From Nibribacter ruber (GTDB lineage Bacteria; Bacteroidota; Bacteroidia; Cytophagales; Hymenobacteraceae), in NCBI RefSeq assembly GCF_009913235.1, contig NZ_CP047897.1:2003501-2067500 (forward strand): DNA of 64,000 bases, in the 5' to 3' direction. A model generated the notes under the pieces. It was given only the letters and a program-made list of their open reading frames with translations. It made no database searches and was not told where the DNA came from. A program made the position numbers and the translations under genes. Below, one piece after another: positions 9,156 to 20,400 of this stretch; within the stretch, counting starts at the first letter, position 1; every line of letters starts with the position of its first letter.

Positions 9156-9206
9156 AAAAACGCCGGATCAGCTCCTCGGGTTAGAAAGAACTGATTCGGC
9201 GTTTTT
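9156..9206 (-). terminator. Terminator of the small lipoprotein gene
   Basis: AAAAACGCCGGATCAG and CTGATTCGGCGTTTTT pair with one mismatch; on the minus strand the stem ends in a T-run. Its right arm overlaps the next PAL38 copy. Confidence 0.7.
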
Positions 9207-9237
9207 GACCTGTTTTACTGGAAATAGCCCAAAAACG
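9200..9237. repeat. PAL38 palindromic element, copy 7
   Basis: Ends 5 bases from the lipoprotein stop codon; arms GACCTG/TAGCCC decayed. Its left end is shared with the terminator stem. Confidence 0.8.
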
Positions 9238-9242
9238 GCGGG

Positions 9243-9593
9243 CTACCGGATGGTGTCACGGCGTACGGTGTCTGGCCGTACAACAGGCCTGGGCGGGGTT
9301 GGCGTAGGCTGGGGCCGGGAACGCAAGAGGCGGCGGCTGCGCACTTCGGGCGGCTGGTTGGCCGGCGAATTGGGATTCCCCTCCTCAATGTTCTTCTTGC
9401 GGTTCACGTCGCTGGACTGCTGGTTCATGTCACTCACAGTGGGCGTTGGTTTGTACACCCGCGCCGGGTCTGGGTTGTTCACGGGATTGTCCTTGCCAGA
9501 GGTACAGCCTGCCAAGAGTAGCAGGGCCATGGCCCCAAAGACGAAAGCCGTTTTTCGGCACTTTTCCTCCAATCTGCTCCAAAACGTCTTCAT
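9243..9593 (-). CDS. Small Pro/Arg-rich putative lipoprotein
   Basis: A 116-residue protein with a lipoprotein signal: hydrophobic FVFGAMALLLLAGC with the lipid-modified Cys at residue 30. The mature part is low-complexity, rich in Pro, Asn, Arg and Thr (TPTPPRPVVRPDTVRRDT at the end), and probably disordered. No domain recognised. Codons 3-15 coincide with a decayed 38-bp PAL38-like sequence, so part of the signal-peptide n-region may come from a captured intergenic element. It lies 12 bases downstream of the next minus-strand gene and may be cotranscribed with it. Confidence 0.7.
   Translation of the reverse strand: MKTFWSRLEEKCRKTAFVFGAMALLLLAGCTSGKDNPVNNPDPARVYKPTPTVSDMNQQSSDVNRKKNIEEGNPNSPANQPPEVRSRRLLRSRPQPTPTPPRPVVRPDTVRRDTIR
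9549..9586. repeat. Decayed PAL38-like element inside a coding region
   Basis: Exactly 38 bases, with CGTTTTT at the left end, AAAACG at the right end and TTTTCC at the expected inner position; about 24 of 38 positions agree with the family consensus. Confidence 0.4.
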
Positions 9594-9605
9594 CTCTGCA
9601 GGGAG

Positions 9606-9926
9606 TTATCTTGCGTTGCTCTGGCCCAGGTCCTGGCCGGCCAGTTCCTGAACGGCTTTGTAGCCCACCTCGGTCAGGCGCAGGCCTTCAGGGTCTGGCG
9701 TGGCATAGGCCTGGTTGCGCAGGTGCTCCTCGGCGCGCTTCTGCACGTCTCTAAAATGTTCGTGGTTGTCCTGCTGGTTCAGGAAGGGATAGATTTCTGC
9801 CCAGGGCAGCACCTCGTCTGCCTTGGTGCCGGAGGTTTTGAAGGCCTGAAGAATGAGCAGGGCGGTGTTCTCAATGTTCTCGCTGTTGGAGCTCAGGTTC
9901 TCCATATCCAAGTTTTGCTTATCCAT
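9606..9926 (-). CDS. Hypothetical protein, possible winged-helix fold
   Basis: A 106-residue soluble protein from MDKQNLDMENLSS. The pattern (ALLILQAFKTSGTKADEVLPWAEIYPFLNQ, then RDVQKRAEEHLRNQAYATPDPEGLRLTEVGYKAVQEL) suggests a small helical or winged-helix-like domain, with LTEVGYKAV resembling the final strand/helix of such folds; this is inference only. No family recognised. It lies between the DUF3050 gene and the small lipoprotein gene on the same strand, with gaps of 60 and 12 bases, so the three may form one unit. The ATG at 9926 is preferred over 9968 because residues before it look non-coding. Confidence 0.6.
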   Translation of the reverse strand: MDKQNLDMENLSSNSENIENTALLILQAFKTSGTKADEVLPWAEIYPFLNQQDNHEHFRDVQKRAEEHLRNQAYATPDPEGLRLTEVGYKAVQELAGQDLGQSNAR

Positions 9927-9986
9927 AGTCTGGTAGTATAACGTCTGTGCATACAGTACGCAGACCAAAGACCAAAGGATATGCGG

Positions 9987-10769
9987 CTAGGCCTTCTGCA
10001 AGGCGGCCAGAATGCCGTCCCAGAGGTGCAGGCGCATACGGTAGCAGGCCACCGCCTCTTCATGGCACTGGTGCCATTTCTCCTCGTCCTCTCCGCACAG
10101 AATGGAGACCATCTGCATGGCCAGCGGCGACTGCATGTCTTCATCTACCTGCAAGTGGCGCTCCATGTAATAGTGGAACGTGTCTACCGTGCCGGGGTAG
10201 CGGCGGCTCATGTCACTGACCAGGCACCTGAACATGCTGGGGATCACGTCTTCGCGGCCAAAGGTGAAGGCGGCGGCTATGCGGTGCGGTTGACCGCTCT
10301 GGATAATCTGGAAGGTGTGTTTGACAAAATCACGGGTGTTGCCGGGCACCGGCAGGTTCTCCAGCTGCGTGTACACGGCCTTGCCGTGCTGCAGGCCGTA
10401 CAGAAACTCCTGCATGAGAGCCGTGTCTGCGCCGCACTCTTCCATGGCGCGGGTGTACAGCTCAAAGTGACTGATGGGCACTCCCTGCTGGTCTACGTCT
10501 GTTTCTTCTTCCAGCACAATGGCGTTGATGAGCCGGCGGTTGGCCGCATTCCCGAACGGAATCCAGGGAACCTCTACGCAGGTGAGGTGGCGCTGGAGGC
10601 TTTTGAGCAGGCTCATAAAGTCCCAAACGGCAAACACGTGGTGCTCCATGAAGATACGCAGATGACCCAGGTCCTGGATGTTCTCATACAGGGCATGTTG
10701 CATGAGGGCTTCGCGGTAGGGTTTCAGCTCCTGCTGGAGCCACTGTATTTTTTCCTGGTTGATGGGCAT
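9987..10769 (-). CDS. DUF3050 domain-containing protein (haem-oxygenase-like fold)
   Basis: A 260-residue protein matching the DUF3050 family: HLRIFMEHHVFAVWDFMSLL, LTCVEVPWIPFGN, RLINAIVLEEETD and, near the end, FHYYMERHLQVDEDMQSPLA. The His/Glu-rich pattern is compatible with the helical haem-oxygenase-like di-metal scaffold with which this family is usually grouped; the substrate is unknown. I chose ATG 10769 (MPINQEKIQWLQQELKPYRE), which is where the family similarity begins; 55 further in-frame residues upstream look unrelated. It is first in a possible three-gene minus-strand unit. Confidence 0.85.
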   Translation of the reverse strand: MPINQEKIQWLQQELKPYREALMQHALYENIQDLGHLRIFMEHHVFAVWDFMSLLKSLQRHLTCVEVPWIPFGNAANRRLINAIVLEEETDVDQQGVPISHFELYTRAMEECGADTALMQEFLYGLQHGKAVYTQLENLPVPGNTRDFVKHTFQIIQSGQPHRIAAAFTFGREDVIPSMFRCLVSDMSRRYPGTVDTFHYYMERHLQVDEDMQSPLAMQMVSILCGEDEEKWHQCHEEAVACYRMRLHLWDGILAALQKA

Positions 10770-11495
10770 GGCACTAAAGATAAAGCAGGCTTCTGGAAAA
10801 GGCAAAACGTTAAGCGAAAGACCTGGAGCAGGCCAAACATAAGCAGACGAAGCATTCTGAACGCCCCGCTGCGCGTGCCCCTCCATACGTTTCCTGAGCA
10901 TTTTAGATACAGCCAAAACCCGGATTGCGGCCAATTCTGATACTTACTTTATAAAATCACAAAACCCGTCTTCCTATTCCTTGCCCTGATTGAGTTTAAG
11001 CCAGAAGAGGCCTTGCTTGAAGAAAGCTTGCCCAACGTGTTGTGGGTGACCCTTTAATGCCTATCCACTTGTCTTTCACCCACTTTACAGAGGCCTATCA
11101 TAGCAAAAATGATATTTATCTAAAAATTCAATTTATTGGAACTTAACTATCTCAAATGTAATTATTCAACCTAAATTCAGATTATCAACAAAATTTAAAG
11201 CCCCCGTTGATTATAAAACTTTTTTCATTCTTAGTTTAGCAGAAACAAGAATAAGCGCCTGATTTTATAAGTTTTACAAGCTATTACCTCTACCAAAAAT
11301 ATTAAAAAATATCAATTAATAATATAACGTAACTAATTTTTACTTTAACAAATACGCTGCTTACCTCATCATTATCCAGAATACTAACACCCTGAAAAGG
11401 CAATTACAGCAAAAGAACCATCCGGAAATATCTAAGAAGCGCAGACGGCACCTCTCAGGTCTTTCTATTTGCAGTGAACCCCCAACCAGTACTAT
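10770..11495. other. Long AT-rich leader upstream of the giant adhesin gene
   Basis: No gene in 726 bases. From about 11090 to 11400 the sequence is strikingly AT-rich compared with its neighbours, with many poly-A/T tracts (for example around 11300-11345). No perfect TTTG/TAnnTTTG promoter was found, so the promoter of the giant gene is not located; the region probably holds it. Confidence 0.5.
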
Positions 11496-14400
11496 ATGAA
11501 TACAACCTCTACTCCTACACTACTCCCTTTATTTCTTCTCATTTTCTGGCTTGGTCAACTGACCAATTCACAGGCAGCTTTTGCCCAGGCTAATACTTCG
11601 CCCATCTACCAGGTGAACCTGACCGGGCAGCCCAACGGCATCTGGACTTCTGGAGAGTTAGACAGAAGCGGCAAGGCCTGCGGAGCTACGGGCAACGTGA
11701 ACTGCATCCAGTTCTCCATTACCCTTGACAAGAATTCGGCGGGCCTGGAGTTTAGTATTGTGGGTGGTCCGGTTCCGTCGGGCTCCATGACGTACCAGGT
11801 TAACTGCGGCACGCCCGTGCCGGTGGGGCAACCAATCTGCGTAACAGGTACCGGGCCGCACGTGCTTACCATCTGTATGCCGGGCGGAGCGAAAAACAAA
11901 TTCCAGGTGAAGTCCATTGCCGCCTTCACGCCGGTGGCTGACAAACCGGTGAGCGGCGGTTGCACCACTACCCTGCAGGCCCCTCTCGCCTTTGAAACAC
12001 CTTCCATCTCTTGGACAGACATTACCGGCGGAGGTGCCTATAACAAATACCTGAGTTGTATTTCTGGCTGTGCCACGCCCACGGTTACCCCAGATGCCAA
12101 TGCCCCCGCCTTCGTGGATTATGTAGTCTGTGGCACCTCTGTCCAGTCTCCTTGTTCTGATCTACCCTTCTGTGATACCGTAAGGGTGTACTTTTACAAA
12201 CCTCCTGTCATTGCCATCAATCCTACCCCGGCCATCATCTGTCCGGGGTCTTCTGGCGTTGACCTGACGGGTATTGTCACGGGAGGTTCCGGCACCTTCA
12301 CCTATCTCTGGACCAACAGCAGCGGCACCCTGGTAGGCTCTAACAAGACATTTACGGCTACTACCCCGGGTCTATACACCTTGGAGGTACGCACTGAAAA
12401 TTACCCGTCTTGCCAGAAGTTCTCGGCCACGGTGAATGTGGTCACAGATTTGTCAGTCAATGCCGGTCCTGATCAATTGGTCTGCTCACTCAACCCTGTC
12501 CGTTTGGCAGGCAGCGTTTCTGCGGCTACCGGCGGGGTCTGGAGCGGAGGAAGTGGTACCTTCTCCCCTAGCAACACTGCTTTGAACGCGGTCTACACGC
12601 CCACGGCCAATGAGCTAAAGGCGGGCTCTGTAAAACTTACCCTCACCTCCACCGGAAACGGTTCTTGTTCTGCCGTAAGCGACGACGTCCTGATCTCGTT
12701 TTACAACATGGCGGTTACTTTGGCCGGGCCTTCTGTCATTTGTACCGGCGCAACGGCCAGCCTCACCGCTACAGTCACGGGTGCTGAAGGAGCGGTAACT
12801 TATAAATGGAATACTGGTGAAACCACTGCCTCCATCGCAAACAAACCTGCGGGCACGTACACCGTGACGGTGACAGACGGCAAAGCCTGCGCCGTTCAAA
12901 AGTCTTTCACGGTAACACAGGTTGTCAGCCCTTCAGATTTAGCCTTTACGCTCACCTCTACCACCTGCGGTGCCAGCAACGGAATAATCAAAGCCAGTGG
13001 TGTGACCAATGGCACTGCTCCCTTCACGTATAGCCTGAATGGCGGCGCTTTCCAGACCACGAATACCTTCAGCGGCCTGATCAAAGGCACCTACAGTGTC
13101 CAGGTGAAAGACGCCAATGGCTGCGTTTATACCGAGTCGGTTACGTTGCAAGACATTCCCGGCCCCACGGGCATTACCTTTACCAGCCAGCCTACCACTT
13201 GCGGCAATAGCAATGGCACCATTACCGTGACTGGGGTAACCGGAGGAACTTCTCCCTATACCTATAGCCTCAACCAGGGCATCTACCAAACGTCAGGTAC
13301 TTTTTCTGCTCTTAGCGCGGGAACGCATACCGTGATGGTGAAAGATGCCAATGGTTGTACTTTCAGTAAGACCGTGACGGTGACCAACGTGGCAGGCCCG
13401 GCCAGCTTTGCAATCACTACAGGCAAGACCACCTGCGGCAACAGCAATGGAAGCATTACGGTAACGGGCGTAACCGGCGGCACATCGCCGTACGCCTACA
13501 GCCTCAATGGAACCACGTTCCAAAGCGCATCTTCATTTACAAACGTAGCAGCCGGCACTTACTCCATCACGGTAAAAGACGCCAATGGCTGTACGGTGGC
13601 TCAGTCGGTTTCTGTGGACAACATTGCGGGACCAACAGCCCTTGCTGCCAGCACTGTTTCCAGCACCTGCGGCAATAACAACGGGCAACTGACCCTAATC
13701 GGCGTAACCGGCGGCACGGCACCGTACACCTATAGCCTGAACAACGGCACTTTCCAAAGCGCTGGCACCTTTAGCTCGCTTTTGGCTGGTTCCTATACCG
13801 CCAGCGTGAAAGACGCCAACGGCTGTACCTTCACCAAGACTTTCGTAGTAAGCAACATTGCCGGGCCTTCCAATGTGACTGCCAGCACCCAAGCTACTAC
13901 CTGCGGAGGCACCAATGGCACTATCACTCTGACCGGCGTGACCGGCGGAACCTCTCCGTATACCTATAGCCTGGATGGCACTACCTTCCAGACCTCTGCT
14001 AGCTTCTCTGACCTAAAAGCTGCCACCTACACCATTACGGTGAAAGATGCCAACGGCTGCGTTTTCACCAAGGCGGTGGTTTTACAGAATATTTCCGGAC
14101 CAACGGACTACACCCTTACCGCTACTGCTACTACCTGTGGCAACCCAAACGGTAGTGTAGTGGCCAGCAATGTGGTGGGAGGCACGGCTCCTTACACCTA
14201 TAGCAAAGACGGCACTACGTTCCAGACTTCGGCGAGCTTCTCTGGCCTGACGGCTGGTAGCTATTCCATCACGGTGAAGGACGCGAATGGCTGTATTCTT
14301 TCTAAAAGCATCTCACTCTCCAACATAGCAGGCCCTTCAGCGGTAGCCGCCTCTACGCGGTCTACTACCTGCGGCGCCAGCAACGGGGAGTTGCTGGTTA

Positions 14401-17400
14401 CGTCTGTCACCGGAGGTACAGCACCCTACACGTATAGCAAAGACGGCACTACGTTCCAGAACTCGGCTAGCTTCCTAAACTTGGTAGCCGGCACTTATAC
14501 CATCACGGTGAAGGACGCCAACGGCTGTACAGTGGCAAAGACATTCACGGTGAGTAATATTACCGGCCCCACTGCCGTCACGGCCAAAGGAATAGCTGCG
14601 AGCTGCTTAAACAACGACGGAAGCCTCAGCATCACGGGTGTGACCGGCGGAACCGCTCCGTATTCGTATTCCATCAATGGCAGCATTTTCCAAAATGGCA
14701 CCTCGTTTACTGGTTTGGCAACCGGCAATTATACTGTCACCGTCAAAGATGCGAATGGATGCCTGGTGACTGCGCTGGTGACGGTAGGCAAGAACGTGCC
14801 TACGGCTTTCGCAGCTACTGTGGCTTCTACTACCTGCGGCAACAGCAACGGCAGCATTACCCTGGGCACTGTGACAGGTGGCACGGCTCCTTACACGTAT
14901 AGCAAAGACGGCACTACCTTCCAAACAGCCACTACGTTCACCAACTTGGCGGCCGGTACGCATACCATCACCGTCAAAGATGTCAATGGCTGTACCTTCA
15001 GCCGCCAGATTACCATCACCAACATTGCCGGCCCATCTGGCTTTGTAGCCACGGCTAAGTCCACCACCTGCGGTAATGCCAACGGCGAGCTTTCCATTGG
15101 CAGCATTGCCAGTGGCACGGCACCTTTCACTTATTCTTTAGACGGAATCAGCTTCCAGGCGTCTGCTACCTTCACAGATTTGGAAGAAGGGCAGTATAAC
15201 CTCACGGTAAAAGATGCGAACGGCTGTACAATTACCAAGTCAGCCACTATTGCTAACATTCCAGGCCCTACCGCTTTTTCAGCCAGCACCCAGACCACCA
15301 GCTGCGGACGCGCCAATGGAGGCTTTACCATTACAGCAGTAACCGGCGGAACGGCTCCCTACACGTACAGCACCAATGGTACCACATTCCAGACCAGCGC
15401 TACTTTCTCCTCCTTATTGGCAGGCACCTATACTGTTGCAGTAAAGGACGCTAATGGTTGCGTGGTAAGTCAGCCGGTAACCATCCAAGATGTTGCCGGT
15501 CCTTCTGTCCTGCGTTTAACCAGCACCTCTTCTACTTGCGGCCGCAACAATGGCACCATTGAGGTAGAAGCCACCACCGGCGGATCCGCTCCTTATACCT
15601 ATGCTTTGAATGGAGGCGCTTTCCAAACAGATCTCACCTTCACAGGAATTCTGGCGGGCACGCACACCATCCTGGTTAAAGATGCCAACGGTTGTACGTT
15701 CAGCCAAACCATCTCCGTGACCGATGTGGCCGGTCCAAGCAATTTGCTGGCAACCACAAAGGCTTCTACCTGCGGTAGCAGCAACGGCGAAGTGACTCTA
15801 ACCGGAGTAACTGGTGGCACGGCCCCTTATACCTACAGTAAAGACGGCAGCAGCTTCCAGGCCTCGGCTACTTTTGTGAACCTTATGGCTGGCACGTACA
15901 CCATCACGGTAAAGGATGCCAACGGTTGTAGCTTTGCCAAGAGCGTTACAGTCACTAACATAACAGGCCCAACCAAGGTGACGGCCACGGTGCAACCTGC
16001 CAGCTGTCAGAACAATGACGGCAGCCTTACCATCACGGGCGTAATTGGCGGAACGGCCCCTTACCTATACTCCATCAACGGCAGTTCTTACCAATCTGAG
16101 GCGCTTTTTGCTGGTCTGGCCACAGGTACATATACCGTGTACGCGAAAGATGCCAACGGCTGTTTGACCACTACCTCGGTACTGATCAAAGAAAACGCAC
16201 CTGTGAATTTTGTAGCCTCGGCCGCTCCTTCTACCTGCGGCAACGCCAACGGAAGCATCAGCATTGGCACCATCACCGGTGGCACGGCTCCTTATTTGTA
16301 TAGTGCCGATGGCGGGACTTTTCAAACTTCTGCTACTCTTTCTGATTTACTGACCGGATCGCATAGTATCACCATCAAGGACAGCAAGGGGTGTACGATC
16401 ACCAAACAAGTGACGGTGTCTAACATCACAGGTCCTACCAACGCCACCTTCACCAACAAAGCCAGCACCTGCGGAAACGCAAACGCTGAGTTGACGGTAG
16501 CGTCTGTTTCTGGCGGTACGGCACCCTACACCTACTCCGTGGACGGCGGCACTTTCCAGGCATCGAATACCTTTACCGGATTGGCGGCGGGCAGCCATAT
16601 TCTCACTATCAAGGATGCCAACGGCTGTACCTTCAGCAAACCTGCTACGCTCACCAATATTGCCGGACCTTCAGACTTTACCGCCTCTCCGCAAGCCACT
16701 TCTTGTGGGCGTAACAACGGTAGCATCTCCATTGCAGGGGTAGTGAACGGAACTGCTCCTTACACCTACAGCATCAATGGAGCGGCGTACCAATCAGAAA
16801 CCACTTTCAGTTCTTTGACGGCCGGTGTGTATACGCTCAGCTTGAAAGACGCCAACGGCTGTGTAGTTTCTAAAGACATAACGGTACGGGACATTGCCGG
16901 CCCGGCTGGCTTGACTTTAACGAGCATCGCTTCTACCTGCGGTGCTAGCAACGGCTCAATCTTAATTAAAGGCGTAACAGGTGGCACGGCTCCTTATTCC
17001 TATGCCCTAAGTTCAGACAACTTCCAAAATAACACCAGCTATGCTGGCCTGGCTACTGGGGATTACACCATCACCGTCAAAGATGCCAATGGTTGCACCT
17101 TCTCAGAGAAAATAAGAGTAGAAAATGAGGCAGGCCCAACTGCCATCTCCGCTACGTTGAAGTCTTCTACCTGCGGGGCTAGCAATGGCGAGTTAGTGGT
17201 AAGTGGAATTACCGGGGGCGCAGCACCTTATACGTACGCTGTGAATGGCTCTACCTACCAAAACTCTCCTACTTTCACAGCTTTAGCTGCCGGTATCTAC
17301 ACCTTGACGGTAACGGATGCCAATGGCTGCACTTTCCAGAAAAGCTTCACCCTTACTAACATTGTCGGCCCAACGGCCATTACCGCCTCTAGCCTAGCGG

Positions 17401-20400
17401 CTAGTTGCCAGGACAATGATGGTAGCATCAAGGTAGCAGGCGTGGACGGGGGCACCGCCCCTTACCAGTATGCTATCAACGGCGGTGTCTTCCAAGCAAG
17501 TGTTGATTTCTCTTCGCTTGCCGCCGGCACGTATTCCTTGATAGCCAAAGACGCCAATGGCTGTGAAGTCTCTACCACTGTTTTGGTTAAAACGAACCTT
17601 CTGGCCAGCTTCACAAAAACCACTGTTTCTTCTACTTGTGGCAGCAGCAATGGCAGCATTACCATCACAGGCGTTTCTGGCGGCACGGCACCCTACATGT
17701 ATAGCGTAGACGGGATTAATTTCCAGACGTCGACCACCCTTTCTGGCTTGCTGGCAGGAACGTACAACGTCACAATCAAAGATGCCAAGGGGTGCACAGT
17801 TACCAACTCTGTGATGGTGAACAACATTGCCGGGTCTTCTAGCCTGGCATCTGTACTCACGGCCACTACCTGCGGAAACAGCAACGGGAAAATAACCATC
17901 TCTGGCGTGACGGGCGGTACCAACCCCTACACTTATAGCCTGGACGGAATTACGTATCAAACCTCTACCTCCTTCACCGGCTTAACAGCCGGCACGTACA
18001 CGTTGTGGGTAAAAGATGCCAAAGGCTGTACTTATTCTAAAGCGGTCACGCTTTCTGATGTGGCCGGTCCTTCGGGTGTGATGGCTTCTACCCAACCTGC
18101 TTCCTGCCTCAACAATGACGGCAGCGTTACGGTTGGTTCTGTTACCGGAGGAACTGCTCCTTACAACTATTCCATCAATGGCAGCACCTTCCAGGCAAGT
18201 GCCACGTTCACGGGCGTAGCTTCTGGTACTTATACACTTACTGTAAAAGACGCCTATGGCTGTACCACCTCAACGCAGGTGCAGGTAGACAAAAACATTC
18301 CTACGGCTTTCAATAGCACTACCGTTTCCTCTACCTGTGGCTCCAACAACGGATCGCTCACCGTCACAGGCATTACAGGGGGCTTTGCTCCGTACACCTA
18401 CAGTAAAAACGGTACTACTTTCCAGACATCTGCCACCTTTACAGAGTTGGCAGCCGGCGCTTGGACCATTACTGTGAAAGACGCCAAAGGCTGTACCTTC
18501 ACAGACCAGGTTACTATTGTTAACATCCCGGGCCCAACTGACTTTACTACCAATGCCACTGCTTCTACCTGCGGCAACCGTAACGGCGAACTGACCATTG
18601 GAGACATTACCGGTGGCACCGCTCCCTATACCTATGCCCTGAACGGAGGCGCCTACCAAGCATCTGCCACTTTCAGCGGTTTGGTAGCGGGCACGTACCA
18701 GATAGCCGTAAAAGATGCCAATGGTTGTTTGCTGAACAAAACGGTACAGGTGACCAACATTGCCGGTCCTGCGCTTTCAGCTACTACTAAAGCTTCTACC
18801 TGCGGAACCAGCAATGGACAGATTACGGCCACTGCCACCAGCGGAACAGCTCCTTATCAATACAGCCTGGATGGTGTGTCTTTCCAATCTGAGAATTCCT
18901 TCCTGAATTTGATGGCGGGGGCTTATACCGTCACCGTGAAGGATGCCAATGGCTGTATCACTACTACATCTGTCTCTGTCACCAACATTAATGGCCCTAC
19001 GGCGCTTAGCTTGGCTAGCACAGCCAGCACCTGCGGTAATAAGAACGGAATGCTGGCAATCTCTGGTGTAACCGGCGGAACAGCCCCTTATCATTACTCC
19101 CTTGATGGAACGACATTCCAGGCCAGCACAAACTTTGGGCAATTGCTGGCCGGCACCTACACCATCACCGTGAAAGACGTCAATGGCTGTACCTTTACCC
19201 AGGAGGCGAAGGTGACCAACATACCCGGTCCTTCTGACTTTACCCTTTCAAGCAAGGCCTCTACCTGTGGCGGTTCCAACGGAACACTCACAATTAGCGC
19301 AGTAGAGGGTGGCACGGCTCCTTACATGTATAGTCTGGAAGGCGGAGTTTTCCAGACATCTGCCACCTTTAGCAACCTGACAGCGGGCACCTACTCCTTC
19401 ACTGTGAAGGATGCCAACGGCTGTACTCTGGCAAAAGAAGCCACAATCACAGACGTTGCCGGCCCATCTCAAATAACTGCGGCTGTCACGTCTACCACCT
19501 GCAGCAGCAGCAACGGCACTATCTCCATCTCAGGGGTAACCGGCGGAACTGGTCCCTACACGTACAGTAGAGACGGGGTCACTTTCCAGACAGGCTCTAA
19601 CTTTAGTGGCCTGGCGGCAGGTACATATACCTTGTTGGTGAAAGATGCCAATGGCTGCACCCTTAGCAAGATTGTTACTTTAGAGAACATCACTGGTCCA
19701 TCTGCTATTCAACTGGCAGGCATTTCTTCTACCTGTGGTAACGCAAATGGTGAAGTAGTGATCAATGGGGTAACCGGCGGTACTGCCCCTTACCTGTATT
19801 CGCTGGACGGTGGCGCCTATCAAGCCACTCCTTCCTTCCAGGATTTGTTGGCGGGCACGCATACAGTCATGGTAAAAGATGCGAATGGTTGTACCACCAG
19901 CAAAAGCATAGTGTTGGAAAATATCTCTGGCCCTAGCAATCTGGTTTTCTCTACCGTCTCTTCTACCTGTGGCAACAGCAACGGTAGCCTGACCGTTACT
20001 TCTACCGTAGGGGGAACGGTGCCCTACCAATACAGTGTAGACGGCATCAACTTCCAGGCATCCACTACTTTTACTGGCTTAGCAGCCGGCACTCATACCG
20101 TCACGGTGAAAGACACTAATGGTTGTAGCTTTAAGAAGGCGGTGACCGTGACCAACATAGCAGGTCCAACGGCCCTTACTGCCAGCTCTACCTCGGCCAG
20201 CTGCCAGAACAATGACGGCAGCGTTACAGTGGGAACAATTACAGGAGGCACCGCTCCTTTCACATACTCCATCAATGGAACCACTTTCCAAACCGAGAAG
20301 GGGTTCACAGGCTTGGCGGCAGGCACCTACACGGTTTATGCCAAAGATGCCAATGGTTGTCTTGTTACGAAAACGGTTGTTGTGGAGGAGAATGTGCCTA

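Noticed and set aside
9981-10940. Plus-strand open frame of 319 codons opposite the DUF3050 gene
   Set aside because: The minus strand encodes a recognisable family protein; the plus-strand translation has no domain features.
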